From Hibiscus mutabilis (taxonomy: Eukaryota > Streptophyta > Magnoliopsida > Malvales > Malvaceae): a stretch of 64,000 nucleotides of DNA. Where the stretch lies: contig CM033726.1 in assembly GCA_019671005.1 (NCBI GenBank), forward strand, positions 18,597,608 through 18,661,607. Reading direction: 5' to 3'. The notes below the pieces were generated by a model. The model had not been told where the DNA came from, did no database searches, and saw only the letters and a program-made list of their open reading frames with translations. The position numbers and the translations under genes are program-made. Numbering within the stretch: position 1 is the first letter of the stretch; every line of letters starts with the position of its first letter. This document shows positions 43,513 to 55,243 of this stretch, piece by piece.

Positions 43513-46294
43513 TGTAGCGAAGGTCTCGCTAAATAAAAACGATTGGTTTTGAAATGCTTTCTTGAAAGATGTTTGTGATATTTAAAAATATTTATTCCGC
43601 AGGGTTTACAAAAAAACCTCATAAAAATGGAGTCGCCACCGGCCACTTAGGTAGGCCGGACACCACAAAACCAGAGATTCAAAAAGACAGGGTTCGGGAG
43701 TCGGTTACGGATGGGGAAGGATTAGCACCCCCACACCGCCCAAAAAATTGGTACTTTAATAATTACTGCTTTATTAATATTGGATTTTCCGGATTAGAGT
43801 GACGATTATTTTAAATTTCGGTCATAATTACGAATATATTTTAAGGGTCCCGTTATCCGAGAATAAACGCCCAACCACTATCACTACGCTTGATACTGGC
43901 TCCGTTTATGCTCGGATAAAAGGACACCGCATTAACAATTTATATCTCAATATGCAATCTTAATGGCAAAAATATAAAACATGGTAAAATGTTTAAATGT
44001 AGTAAATATTGTCATAACAGAATGTTAATCTAACATAGATGATATTCTAGACTAAAACATGCATATACATATTATTCTAAATAATGATAAAAAAAACAAC
44101 TATCATATATCAAAATAATAAGGCAGGAATGAGTACATATATACGAACAAGTATTTCAAAAAGACATGCATACTGGTGATAAAACATATTTCAACATATA
44201 CGGGTCCACATGTCGTACAAAAAGGGTAAATATACTAATATGTAGCCCTAAAAAATAAGAAAGCACACACACATATAAAAAATACTAAATATGCCATGTA
44301 CGAATTAACTAAAACATAACATGCTTGATACGGATAACCGGATAAAAACATAAATATTACATTTAACACATATATACATAAAAACATAAAATGAGTCATA
44401 TACGAGAGACATAAAATAAAATAATATCAACATATACGATTATAATACGAACAATAATATTTACAAAGAAAACAGGACTGAAATGAAAGAAAAACAAAAG
44501 TCAGTGGCAGAAATTAAAGAGCAATAATATGTAATTTGGGGACGAAATTGCCAAACAAACGAAACCTAAAAGGACCAGAATTGTAATTAGACCAAGGGGT
44601 AGACCCAAAGTGAAAAATTCAAAAACGCGGGATGGTTAAGGGCGTAATTTTCCCATTTAGAAACTGATTCGGTGTAATTTAGTGACTAAATTGTGACTTT
44701 TTGAAAACTCAGGGGGACTGGGACTGTGATTATACCATGCGGCAAGACAAAAATGAAAATATTGAAAACGCGGTGGGATTAAGTGTGTAATTTACCCATT
44801 TCAAAAATAATAATAACTATAAAAAGCCCATTTTTAGACCGAAACCCATTTTTCCCCATTTTTGTTTCATTCTTCAGTTTCCCAAATAACCATGTTCATC
44901 TTTTTCTCTCAAGTGTTCTTGAGAAACCCAGAATCCGGCGGCCGGCCGCCGTATTCTCCGCCACCGGCCGCCGCTAACCGGCGCCGGTTGGCTCCCAAAA
45001 TACACCAAAACCTTCCCATTATCGTCCTCAACACGAATCCGTGGTTGGATTCAGAGGATCCCCTTTTATTTATCCTAGATCTAAGAAATACGAACCCAAA
45101 AATATATTTTTTTAGACCAAAACGAAACCACAAGGGGTCTTCCCCTCCCTTTTGTTCACCAGATCTGGCTTGTAGAAGCCGAAAGGCTTGTCACAGAGGA
45201 AGAGAAGACCCACAGACAGAGCCGGTAAGAATTCTTTTCTTGTTTCTTTTTGTGTTTTGTATATGCATGCAAAGAAAGCAGGTAAGAAAAAGAGACAAAA
45301 AATTACCACTGGACTACCTTTTTTGATTATCTTGACTGGTTACAAGTTTCTGGTTTTACAAGCTTTCTGTTCTTTTTTTGTGTTACTACTCTCTCTGTTT
45401 TTTTGCTCCTTTTTGCTCGCTAAAAAAATTATTCCCGTTTCATATATATTACTGCCTCTGTATTTTGTTGCAACTTGTATCTTCTTTTCCAGATCTGACA
45501 TTTGCTTGTTGTCTTTGGCATAATCTGAACGGGGGACTGAATATCGGCGCGGTGGCGGTGTGGTCATTCTGCCAGAGGCCAGACGCATTTTCGGCCGTTA
45601 GATCAGATCTGATCTAACAGTCGAGATGGCTTGAAGAACGATCGGCCTGGATGAAGCCTCGATCTGATGAGACGGCTTGAGATTTCGCCACGTGGAGCTC
45701 CGCAGTCGAGGAGTCAGAACGCGTGGATCTGACGCGCGCGTGGGATGTTAAAGCGTCCGCGCGTGGACCACACGCGCGCGTGGCACTCGAACGGTCCATA
45801 CGTGTGTAGCACGCGCCTGGCAGATATTTTCGACTTCCATTGCATCGTGGCCGTTGGATCAGATCTTGATCCAACGGCCCACAGTTACCTGCACATTGTA
45901 ATTAGATAGGATTCAGATTTGGGCCAAACAGGCCTTGTAATTGGATTTGTAATTGGACTTGGATTTTATTTATTTGGGTTTAATATATATTTAATTTTTC
46001 ATTTTACTAGCCCAATAATAATAATAGTATACTTATAACAGCAATACATACGAAAATATATACTTATATTATACGATCATTAATATAATATTCTAGTATA
46101 CGTACGTATAATCATACATATAATTAACATGACATCTATATACGCTTATACCCTAAATACATACACAACATACATACACCCCTAATACGTATACATAGCT
46201 TATACATGCACACATCACCTTATATTAGTAACATTCATATAATAAAATATACATGCAATATTAATATATTTACAAGTGAAAATGAGTGATTATG
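43513..46294 (-). repeat. Ogre/Tat 3' LTR (left copy)
   Basis: It pairs with 58219-61019. The inner end reads GTGATTATG here but GTGATTACA in the other copy, so the terminal dinucleotide is changed. It contains a CpG-rich block at about 45597-45879. The ORFs in it (44783-45523 and the reverse ones) occur in both LTRs and look non-coding. Confidence 0.9.
45597..45879. promoter_or_regulatory. CpG-rich LTR block bounded by two palindromes, with a G-box
   Basis: A perfect 22-bp palindrome GTTAGATCAG/ATCTGATCTAAC lies at 45597-45618. An inverted repeat with 13-bp arms, GGCCGTTGGATCA and TGATCCAACGGCC, lies at 45849-45879. Between them are CCACGTGG (45688-45695) and several CGCGCGTGG units. The block recurs near 60320-60605 in the other LTR. 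A role in transcription is a guess from the G-box. Confidence 0.6.
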
Positions 46295-46312
46295 ATTTGC
46301 CCCTCTTTGCTT
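46295..46312 (-). other. Ogre/Tat polypurine tract
   Basis: On the minus strand AGCAAAGAGGGGCAAAT lies directly before the 3' LTR start. Confidence 0.75.
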
Positions 46313-46360
46313 GTTCTCATGAAATGGGAAACAAAGCAAAGATTCATAAGCACTCATTTT

Positions 46361-46694
46361 ATCAGACTTCCCTGTTTGTAGCCTTGGAAAAACGAATTCT
46401 TTTGGACATTTCCGCTCTTCCTTGGCTGAATCTTCAGGCTCGTAAGTTCTTCCTATATAGAGCTTCGTCACCTTCTGATCTTGGAGCTACAGGCTCTTTC
46501 GACATTGAACCCTTCGCTCTGATTTTTATCAGACTTCCCTGTTTGTAGCTTTGGAAAAACGAATTCTTTTGGACATCTCCGCTCTTCCTTGGCTGAATCT
46601 TCAGGCTCGTAAGTTCTTCCTATATAGAACTTCGTCACCTTCCGATCTTGGAGCTACAAGCTCTTTCGACATTGAACCCTTCGCTCTGATTTTG
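46361..46694 (-). repeat. 167-bp tandem duplication in Ogre/Tat 3' region
   Basis: ATCAGACTTCCCTGTTTGTA starts at 46361 and again at 46528. The two copies are nearly identical (GCC/GCT, TTTC/TCTC, AGC/AAC, TCT/TCC and CAGG/CAAG are among the few changes). Confidence 0.9.
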
Positions 46695-46900
46695 AAACTC
46701 GGAGTCTTTCCTATATAAGACTCTTTGCCTTCGACACAACAGGTTTCCTATATAACCCTGTGTCATAGGTGAATTGCTTTGACTGGGAGTCCTTCCTATA
46801 TAGAACTGCGAGTCTTCACCCTGGAGCTGTCAGTCCTTCCTATATAGAACTTTCAGCTTCTGAAACCTCAGAAAGAAGGATTCTTCCTATATAGAACCTC
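46450..46900 (-). repeat. Array of TTCCTATATAG motifs
   Basis: TTCCTATATAG or TTCCTATATAA occurs near 46449, 46617, 46712, 46747, 46792, 46828 and 46882, usually followed by A(A/G)C. The core CTATATAG is a palindrome. A stray copy lies at 48979. Confidence 0.85.
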
Positions 46901-47899
46901 TCTCTAGAGCTTGAAAACATGTGCCTTTATGTAAAGACATTGTCTTCTCATTTGGGATTCATACCGTGATGACCCTCGATGTCTCTTTGGATCTGCAGAT
47001 ACCTGTCTGAGATGAAAACAAAATGCTATGACAAATGAATGACTTGACATGCTCCTAATCCTAGTGATGTCTGACTATTGATGATGCATGAGATTCAATA
47101 TCTTGGTGGGCTTGTTTTGGTCCTTATTTGGCCTTGATGTTTGCTTTATCCTTTCTCACGGGCATCGATACCCCCACTTCACTGCCAAGTTCAACCATCT
47201 CGATCTTCCTTTTTTTTCAATTCCGACTTGAATTCTAGAGTGCCCTTTCGGTTTTCATTTTAGAGAGGGTGCCCTTTACAGTTATCACCCAAAAGATCTT
47301 TTTGTTATCTCGTATGCCTTTCTTGGATAGATAGGACATGTGCCATCGGTTATCCTACCAGGTTGTTTGAAGCTCCTCGCCTTCTCTATCGACAGTTATT
47401 ATGTAGGGAACTAAAGGACGGAGTTAACATCGTTTTCTTTGATCACCTGCATTTTCAAGGTTAAATCATAGTAATGCTTGAAATCTCTTGTTTCATTATA
47501 AGCCTATGTTATCTTTATCATTGAAATTGACAAGAAGGCTAGGAATGGATGCTCAAAACACGGTTTTATTATGATTAAGGGCTTTGAGATATCTTAAAAA
47601 GAAAGGTATGCCACATATAAGTTAAATGCAAGATCTCTCATTATCTTCGACATGAATGATACATGATCCTGTCAACTGGTGTAGAATTTTTTGCCTGAAG
47701 CTTCCTCTTCATGATGCTCATGGGGATACCCTTCTCCTCAGATATTCAACTTTTCAATTTACCCGAGCCGTCCTTTGCGGGTTTTCAACTCGAGTCATTC
47801 CTTTGCTTCAAGACGCCCAGTTTCGGGTTTTCGTCCTGAGCTCTCCAATTTTTTTTTTAGAGATAGTATTTCTTGACGGCATCAGAATTTACAGGATTT
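46901..47899 (-). other. Ogre/Tat 3' non-coding region
   Basis: About 1 kb between the motif array and the integrase end. I recognise no coding sequence. Small ORFs such as 47656-47928 have no support. Confidence 0.6.
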
Positions 47900-48877
47900 T
47901 TAAGCTCGTCCCCGTCCATTTCTGTTAGGATCAGGGCTCCTCCTGAGAAGGCCTTCTTTTCGGCGTATGGTCCTTCCCAATTGGGCATCTATTTTCCTCG
48001 AGAATCTTTCTGAATAGGGAGGATTCTTTTGAGTACCAGATCCCCTTCTTTGAATTCTCTTGGGCGCACCTTTTTGTTGTAAGCCTGCACCATCCGCTTT
48101 TGGTACATCTGACCAAGACAAATGGCTTTTAGTCTTTTTTTCGTCAATGAGATTTAGCTGGTCGAGTCTGGCCTGCACCCATTCAGCTTCTTCCAGTTTT
48201 ACTTCGTTTAAGACTCGGAGAGACGGAATTTCTACCTCAATTGAGAGTACTGCTTCGGTACCATACACCAAGGAGTAGGGTGTCGCCCCTGTTGATGTAC
48301 GAATGGACGTCCTATAGGCGAAAAGGGCAAAAGGCAACTTCTCATGCCAATCCTTGTAGGTATCCGTAGTCTTTGCTATGATCTTCTTTATATTTTTGTT
48401 TGCCGCTTCCACTGCTCCATTCATCTTAGGACGATAGAATGTGGAATTATGGTGTGTTATTTTGAATTGAGTGCACACGTCCTTTATCATTTTGTTGTTC
48501 AGATTGGAAGCATTGTCGGTGATGATTCTCTCTGGCAATCCGTATCGACAAATAATTTCCTTCTTTAAGAACTTACAAACTGTAGTCCTGGTGATATTGG
48601 CGTAAGATGCTGCCTCTACCCATTTAGTGAAGTAGTCTATGGCGACCAAAATGAATCGGTGCCCATTGGAAGCTTTCGGATGGATCTGCCCGATAAACGT
48701 CCATGCCCCCGCTGCGAAAGGCCACGGAGAATTCATGGTGTGTAGAGGCGATGGGGGTGCATGAATTTTGTCAGCGTAAATTTGGCATTTGTGGCATTTC
48801 CTGGCGTAATCGATGCAATCTCCCTCCATGGTCAACCAGAAATAACCGTATCTCATAATTTTCCGGGCTATAGACAA
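47900..48877 (-). pseudogene. Ogre/Tat integrase, damaged
   Basis: ARKIMRYGYFWLTMEGDCID and RKCHKCQIYAD are the zinc-binding end with both Cys, but the His pair upstream is disturbed (frame change near 48880). In the core, AAGAWTFIGQIHPKASNG stands where WGIDIIG is usual, so the first catalytic Asp is lost. ERIITDNASNLNNKMI keeps the second Asp and PKMNGAVEAANKNIKK the Glu. FALFAYRTSIRTSTGATPYS and LVYGTEAVLSIEVEIPS follow. A frameshift near 48125 puts the C-terminal part (GPFEV-type region) in another frame (47931-48116). Confidence 0.88.
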
Positions 48878-51243
48878 CCCGTTGGCGTCGTTCTCCAGAT
48901 CCCATCATGTACTTGGCTAAGATTTCCTTTCGCCTCCCGGGCATCCACACATCTAAGCAATGTTTGATCATGACTTTTCCTATATAGGATTTCCCCATCT
49001 AGGACATATTTTGTTGCCATTTTTCTGAGCGCTTTTCTGTCATTGTCGTTTGCCCCTTCTGGATATTTTTGAAGCTTAACATATTGCAGGATATCATAGT
49101 ACCATGGATTCCCGTCAATTTCTTCCTGTACATTACAACAATGAGCTGGCTTTTCAAATGTCTGCATCTCAATGGGTCTCATTTCTGCCCAGGTGTTTGT
49201 TTTAAACATGGATGCCAAGGTTGCCAATGCATCTGCCATCTGATTTTCTTCTCGGGGTAGGTAATTGAAGCTGACCTTTTTGAACTCTTTGACGAGCTCT
49301 TGGATCCATTCGTGATATTTGACCAACTTCGGGTCTCTGGTTTCCCACTCCCCGCGTAATTGGTAAATGACTAGGGACGAATCTCCGAACACTCGAAGTT
49401 CCTTAACCTTTCTTTCGATGGCTGAGTTTAGTCCCATGATGCAAGCTTCGAATTCAGCTATATTGTTTGTGCAGAAGAATTCCAATCTGCTGGTGAAAGG
49501 ATAATAGACGTCCTCAGGTGAAATTAGCACTGCCCCTATCCCATGTCCGAGGGCGTTGGAGGCTCCATCGAAGTAAAGTTTCCATGACTTATCATCTGAA
49601 ATCTCTTCTTCGGTTGTAATGCACATCAAATCTTCGTCTGGGAAACTAAAGTTCAATGCCTCATAGTCATCCGAAGCACGACTAGCCAGGAAATCTGCTA
49701 CGGCACTCCCTTTTACAGCTTTCTGATTAACATATACGATGTCGAATTCAGATAAGAGCATCTGCCATCGGGCCATCCTTCCCGTTAGCGCTGGCGCTTC
49801 CATTAGGAACTTTAATGGGTCTAGCTTGGATATCAACCAGGTAGTATGGTACAACATGTACTGTCTGAGCCGCTTGGTAGCCCAAACTAGAGCACAACAC
49901 AGCTTCTGTACTGGCGGGTACCGTGTTTCGCAATCATTGAATTTCCTGCTTAGGTAATAGATGGCCTGCTCCTTTTTTCTTGACTCATCGTGTTGCCCCA
50001 GTACACATCCCATTGAATTCTCGAAGACCGTTAAGTAGAGAATTAGTGGTCGACCAGGTACTGGTGCGACTAAAATTGGAGCGTTTGTCAAGTACATTTT
50101 GATCTTTTCTAGGGCTTTTTGACATTCTTCATCCCATACGCCAGGATTATTTTTTCTAAGAAGTCTGAAGACCGGGTCGCATTGATTGGTTAATTGGGAA
50201 ATGAAACGAGAGATATAATTCAGCCTCCCCAGGAAACCACGGACTTCCTTTTGCGTGCGGGGTGGTGAAAGGTCCTGGATGGCTTTCACTTTATCGGGAT
50301 CAATCTCAATCCCTTTTCTGCTTACTACAAACCCTAGGAGTTTTCCAGAAGTAACGGCGAAGGTACACTTGGCAGGATTGAGCCTCAGTTGGTACTTCCG
50401 TAGTCTTTGGAATAGTTTTCTCAAGTTCTGTAGGTGCTCTTCCTCTGTTCGAGACTTGGCAATCATATCGTCCACGTATACTTCTATTTCTTTGTGCATC
50501 ATGTCATGGAAAAGAGTCATCATTGCTCTTTGGTATGTTGCCCCTGCGTTCTTTAGCCCAAACGGCATTACTTGATAACAAAAAGTGCCCCACATGGTTA
50601 CGAATGTGGTTTTTTCCATGTCGCTATGATCCATCTTTATCTGGTTGTATCCTGAGAAGCCGTCCATGAAGGAAAACCACGAATGTCCTGCGGTGTTGTC
50701 AACCAGCGTGTCAATATGTGGCAAAGAGAAGTTGTCTTTAGGGCTAGCCCGATTCAGATCCCTGTAATCTACACACATACGAACTTTCCCGTCTTTCTTT
50801 GGTACTTGTACAATGTTTGCAACCCACTCGGGGTATTTGGCTACCTCCAAGAATCCAGCATCAAATTGCTTTTTCACTTCTTCTCGGATTTTTAACAACA
50901 TCTCTGGCCTCATTCTCCGAAGTTTTTGCTGTACTGGTTTGCACTCTGATTTTGTTGGCAATTTGTGCACCACTATGTCGGTGTTCAATCCCGGCATATC
51001 TTGATAAGTCCAGGCGAAGACATCCTTGAATTCCTGAAGCAGGGCTATCAGTTCATGCTTGGTTTTTGAGGAAATAGTCGTTCCTATTTTTATTTCTTTT
51101 CTTGCTTCTTCAGTCCCCAAGTTGACAATTTCCATTTCTTCTTGGTGGGGCATAATCTGCCTTACTTCGTCGTCCACCATTCTTTTTAACTCTTCCGGGA
51201 CCTCAATTTCTATTTCATCATATCCTCTCTCAATTTCTCTCAA
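48868..51243 (-). pseudogene. Ogre/Tat reverse transcriptase, RNase H and second RNase H
   Basis: A 791-residue open frame. RT blocks: CVDYRDLNRASPKDNFSLPH (157-176), FMDGFSGYNQIKM (192-204), VMPFGLKNAGATYQRAMM (225-242) and catalytic YVDD (256-259). The first RNase H (about 400-520) lacks its first Asp: LYLTVFENSMGCVLG where D is usual. A second, archaeal-like RNase H (about 553-680) looks complete: KLYFDGASNALGHGIGAVLI with Asp559, NNIAEFEACIMGL with Glu597/599, RVFGDSSLVIYQL with Asp621, and ENQMADALATLA with Asp671. A degenerate first and an added second RNase H are known for Tat elements. The start is uncertain since it lies within a polyprotein. Confidence 0.92.
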
Positions 51244-52009
51244 TTTCCTCTGAGACCTCAGGGCTTTCGAAATTTACTCCAGGATTGGATCCGGTATCAT
51301 TCATATCGTCAATCATGAGCGACCTGCATTAAATGAGAATGAATTGTATTGGGAAAGAGACGGATTTACATGAAGGGAATGAATATGAAGAATGCATGAA
51401 TGGAATAAATGAGACTTTGGTCTTTTTTAAGAAAGTGGGGATATTTTCATTTCAATCAAAAAGTTAACATAGGTGCCCCATACAAGAGATCCCCATTGTC
51501 TATGGGCAAAAACAAAAGGTTGATTCGAGCATTACTACGATCTATTCCTAAAAACTACAGGTAGATCAATGCAGCTCCAGGTTATCGAAAGTGTCTCCCC
51601 GGGATGGCAAGGGCGGATGTTGGTCAACATTTTGCTATCATGGTCCTTTTCAGCTATCATGTTGATATACATCCCCTCAAATGATTTCTTTGAGTATTTC
51701 CTCTGGTTAAGTTCATCATTTTTCTTCATTGCCTCTCCAATATCTTGACTGGCTGGTAGAACCCTCAGGAGATGAAAGTGGCTTTCAAACTAGGAAAGGA
51801 CATCGACCTCCACGGAATGTCTTCTCCTTTAGATCTGGCTTTTCTTTGCTCCTCCTTTCTCCTATATGCTTCTTTCTTCATTGGACACTTGGTTGGTAAC
51901 CCAGCCAAACGATCCTTCTTGGTTATCATATTCTTGGGCCTCGGGTTTCCTTGTAATTTCTTTGACCCTTTTCTTATTTTAGCTCCTCGCCCCGAGTTTT
52001 TTGCGACGG
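51244..52009 (-). pseudogene. Ogre/Tat PR-RT linker, frameshifted
   Basis: The open part 51765-52109 reads KKDRLAGLPTKCPMKKEAYR and SMSFPSLKATFIS, a linker I know from Tat pol between PR and RT. 51535-51729 has CHPGETLSITWSCIDLPVVF, the segment before RT. Several stops and frame changes. Confidence 0.7.
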
Positions 52010-52680
52010 TCATCTTAGTACAATTAGATAACCTGGGTAAGGGATCCGCTTCCCTCTCGAAACGAATGTGGCATTTACTAGTTCTAATGCTCGGAACGAG
52101 CATTCGCAAAGATCTTCGTCATTTTGAATGTAGGGGGTGTCTGATGTCACGGAAGCAACAAATTCATGCTCTGCTTCTACGGTGACCAATTTGCCTTCGA
52201 CTACAAATTTTAATTTCTGGTGTAATGATGATGGGACAACTCCTGCGGAGTGGATCCAAGGTCTTCCCAGTAAGCAGCTGTAAGATGGTTTTATGTCCAT
52301 CACCACAAAATCGATCACATATTCAGTTAGTCCGATCAATAGGGGCACTTCAATTTTCCCCATTGTTCCTTTTTGCATACCATCAAAGGCTCTTACCGAG
52401 TTGTAGCAAGGCTTTAGGTGCGAACCATCTATTGGCAATTTTTGCAGGGTTACCATAGGAAGACATTCAGTGCTGACCCGTTGTCGATCAGTACGCCTGG
52501 TAAAACATACCCTTTGCAATGGGTAGTGATGTTAAGGGCTTTAGTAGACCCCATTCCTCCCTCCGGGATCTCATCATCACTGAATGTGATATGATTATAG
52601 GCAGTAATATGCCCCACTATCATGTCCAGGTTTGTTACAGAAATGTCCTGGGGCACAAAAGTTTGATTCAGCACTTTCAA
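52010..52680 (-). pseudogene. Ogre/Tat aspartic protease, frameshifted
   Basis: The first part (52450-52680) holds NITTHCKGYVLPGVLIDNGS, the active site in the DNGSALN form I know from Tat elements. A frameshift near 52460-52480 leads to the rest: MVTLQKLPIDGSHLKPCYNS, VRAFDGMQKGTMGKIEVPLL and MDIKPSYSCLLGRPWIHSAG (52010-52519). Confidence 0.85.
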
Positions 52681-53419
52681 TAGCGTCTCCCGATGCTTCT
52701 CTCGAACTCAAGAGTAATTCCAAAGACCTTGTGATTCTGGCGGTTGTTTCCGTAGTTGTTCCACTACGCTGTACTCGCTATGTCTCAAGAACTTTAGAAA
52801 TTCTTTGGCCCGGGCCTCGATTCTCGCTCATTTATCTTTTGGGAGGTTCTTCTCCAAATATCTGCGTAGGGCTAATCTGCTGCATTCTTCCCCTATCTTT
52901 TCAGCTGCTCTCAAAGCCTCGGAGGAATAACATCGCCGCTCCTTGTGAAATGGCCTGCTTCACCAACGTTCACATTGTTCGGCTTTGTTGGTCTTCCAGC
53001 GTAGACTCTTTTACCTGTTCGGCGTTCTGATTTTTACGGCATGGTCACATTCGCGGCATAATTCCGGGAATTTGTCGCATGTCTTTGAATGGGAATGGGG
53101 ATGGTGCTGAAATGACGATCTTGGGATTTATTTTGCTGGTTTCTCCTTGGGAGACACCTGTATTCCCTATCCTGGGAGAGATGATAAAAGGTCTATCCTT
53201 CGCGTATCTAGTTTTAGGGCTATCTGTCATGTGCACGTCTGATCCCTTCCCCATGGGTTCCTCAAAGAATTCAATTTGTTTTTCATTCATCAACTTCTGC
53301 ACCAATTTCTTGAACTCTTCACATTCTTGGATATCGTGACCTTTAGTCTGATGGAATTCGCAATACTTTCCACATTCTTTCTGCCTTATTATCATGCCTT
53401 TATTGATCATACGAGCCAT
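52681..53419 (-). pseudogene. Ogre/Tat gag C-terminal part with second CHC motif
   Basis: 53045-53419 reads CGKYCEFHQTKGHDIQECEE, similar in layout to the zinc-like motif of the main gag piece, then FKKLVQKLMNEKQIEFFEEP. The rest (52681-53044) is the frameshifted gag/PR linker; plus-strand ORFs there are shadows. Confidence 0.75.
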
Positions 53420-53499
53420 GCATAACTGTTGAAATACCCACCGTAAAGGAGACTTGACTTCTGATACGTCATCCTTTATCCTCCTGGTAAAGCATTCTT

Positions 53500-54954
53500 C
53501 TATGGTATTACCCCTCTGCTCCCATGATTAGGCAGCGGGTTGTTGGCTACGCTAGGTTCTTCAAACTTCAATATCCCAGAATCGATTAAGTTCTGCACAA
53601 GCTTTTTGAAGGCAAGGCAGTTCTCAGTGGGATGTCCAGGGGTACCGCCGTGATAGTCGCAATGTGCGCTTGGATTATACCAAGGCGGGAAGGGTGGATT
53701 GACAGGATTAACAATGTATGGTCGGACCAAGTCTGCTTCATACAACTGGGAATAAAGCTCTGAGTATGAAACAGGTAGGGGAGTGAAAGTTCTCCTCTCT
53801 TTATCCTTTCTGGTGACTCTCTCATCTCTTTGATTCGAATTTTGTGTTTTTCCTACAGGTGCTTGTGGCTGTGAGACTGTGAAGTTCTTCGGGGCGGTAT
53901 AGGTGCTGGTGGTGTTTACTTCATTTCTCTTGTTATACTTTCGAGACCCTTCCCCACCATCAATTCTGCCGCTCTTAATTGCCAATTCGAGAGACTCCTC
54001 AGTCCTGATTAAGTCGGTGAAACACTGTGTTGTGTTATTGATGAGGCGGTCGAAGAGTGCCCCTTTCAGAGTGTTGACAAATAATGGCGTGATTTCATGC
54101 TCCGGGATAGGTGGCTGGATTTGGGCGGCTACTTCTCTCCACCTTTGGGCATATTGTCGCAAGCTTTCATTTGACTTCTGCCCCATATTTTCTAGCATGA
54201 TTCTGCTAGGGATCATGTCTGTTACATGTTTGTATTGCTCGGAAAATGCTTTAGACAAATCTTTCCACGTCTTGACATTCGCTTTGCTTAACTGAGTATA
54301 CCAACGTAACGCCGCTCCAGTTAGACTATCCTGGAAACAGTGGATCAGTAGCTTTTCATCTTTATGGTAAGCCGCCATTTTTCTGCAATACATCGTTATG
54401 TGTGCAGAAGGACATGTGGTTCCATCATATTTATCGAACTCCGGCATTTTGAATTTTGGCGGTAAGACAAGATCAGACACCAGACTTAGGTCACTAGCGT
54501 CGTTTCCTGATTCTTCATTTGATTGTAACGCTTTAAATTTTTCTTCCATGAGGCGAAATCTTTCTTCCCACTTTCTTTCTACCTCATTCCGGATCCTTTC
54601 GACCATATTCAGGTCCGGCACTTCTTCTTCATAAAGTGCTTCGGTATCAAGGGGTTGAGTCTCAGGTGCCCCTACTTGAAAGCTGGAAGATATTCCTGTA
54701 GGGTCAATATACACCTTCCTAGCCTGGTTTGGTGCAGTTGGTTGAACCTTGAAGTGAGACGGGGTACTTTCTGGTTCTGGAACATTTTCTCCTTCTACTC
54801 GTTTTCCAAGACTTCTTGCCAGCAATGCAGTTATGTCAGAAACTATTGATGTTTGTGATTGCGCGATCTGATCACTAAGGCTTCTTTGGGCCTCTTCAAG
54901 CCTTGTCTCAAGCTCTCTCTGCCCTCTTTCTAGACTGATTATTCTTTCTTCCAT
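53500..54954 (-). CDS. Ogre/Tat gag, main part (484 residues)
   Basis: The ATG at 54954 opens with a coiled coil (MEERIISLERGQRELETRLE). The Retrotrans_gag core lies at about residues 165-310 (PPKFKMPEFDKYDGTTCPSA, LIHCFQDSLTGAALRWYTQL, MGQKSNESLRQYAQRWREVA). CDYHGGTPGHPTENC at 432-446 is the zinc-knuckle-like element of this lineage. The frame is open throughout this part and ends at 53500; related gags run on into 53045-53419, so the stop or a frame change near 53490 is probably a lesion. It would form the particle. Confidence 0.88.
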   Translation of the reverse strand: MEERIISLERGQRELETRLEEAQRSLSDQIAQSQTSIVSDITALLARSLGKRVEGENVPEPESTPSHFKVQPTAPNQARKVYIDPTGISSSFQVGAPETQPLDTEALYEEEVPDLNMVERIRNEVERKWEERFRLMEEKFKALQSNEESGNDASDLSLVSDLVLPPKFKMPEFDKYDGTTCPSAHITMYCRKMAAYHKDEKLLIHCFQDSLTGAALRWYTQLSKANVKTWKDLSKAFSEQYKHVTDMIPSRIMLENMGQKSNESLRQYAQRWREVAAQIQPPIPEHEITPLFVNTLKGALFDRLINNTTQCFTDLIRTEESLELAIKSGRIDGGEGSRKYNKRNEVNTTSTYTAPKNFTVSQPQAPVGKTQNSNQRDERVTRKDKERRTFTPLPVSYSELYSQLYEADLVRPYIVNPVNPPFPPWYNPSAHCDYHGGTPGHPTENCLAFKKLVQNLIDSGILKFEEPSVANNPLPNHGSRGVIP

Positions 54955-55243
54955 GAGCCTTTTTTGTAGCCGGGTAAAGTATAGGTGATGAATGATTGCG
55001 GGTTAACACTACATAGAATGCCACAATATTCATATTGTTAATATGATTGCAAGAAAGAAATAAATGCATGTACAATGATGCAAATGTCATGATGCAAATG
55101 CAAGAATGCATGCAGACAAGGTACTGATTCCGCTGGTAATCACCCTTTTGAATTACTTTCACGGGAATTAAAGGGTCTTGATTACAACAAAATTCGTGTT
55201 ACAAAGTAAAGATCCCTAGTACAAAAGATCTAATCACAGAGTC
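54955..55243 (-). other. Spacer between Ogre/Tat ORF1 and gag
   Basis: About 290 bp with ATGCA-like words (near 55060-55110) and no coding support. In Ogre elements an intron can lie near here, but I could not place splice sites. Confidence 0.5.

Noticed and set aside
44783..45874. Row of ORFs on both strands, also found at 59483-60599
   Set aside because: They lie in both Ogre/Tat LTR copies and shift frame between copies, as non-coding LTR DNA does.
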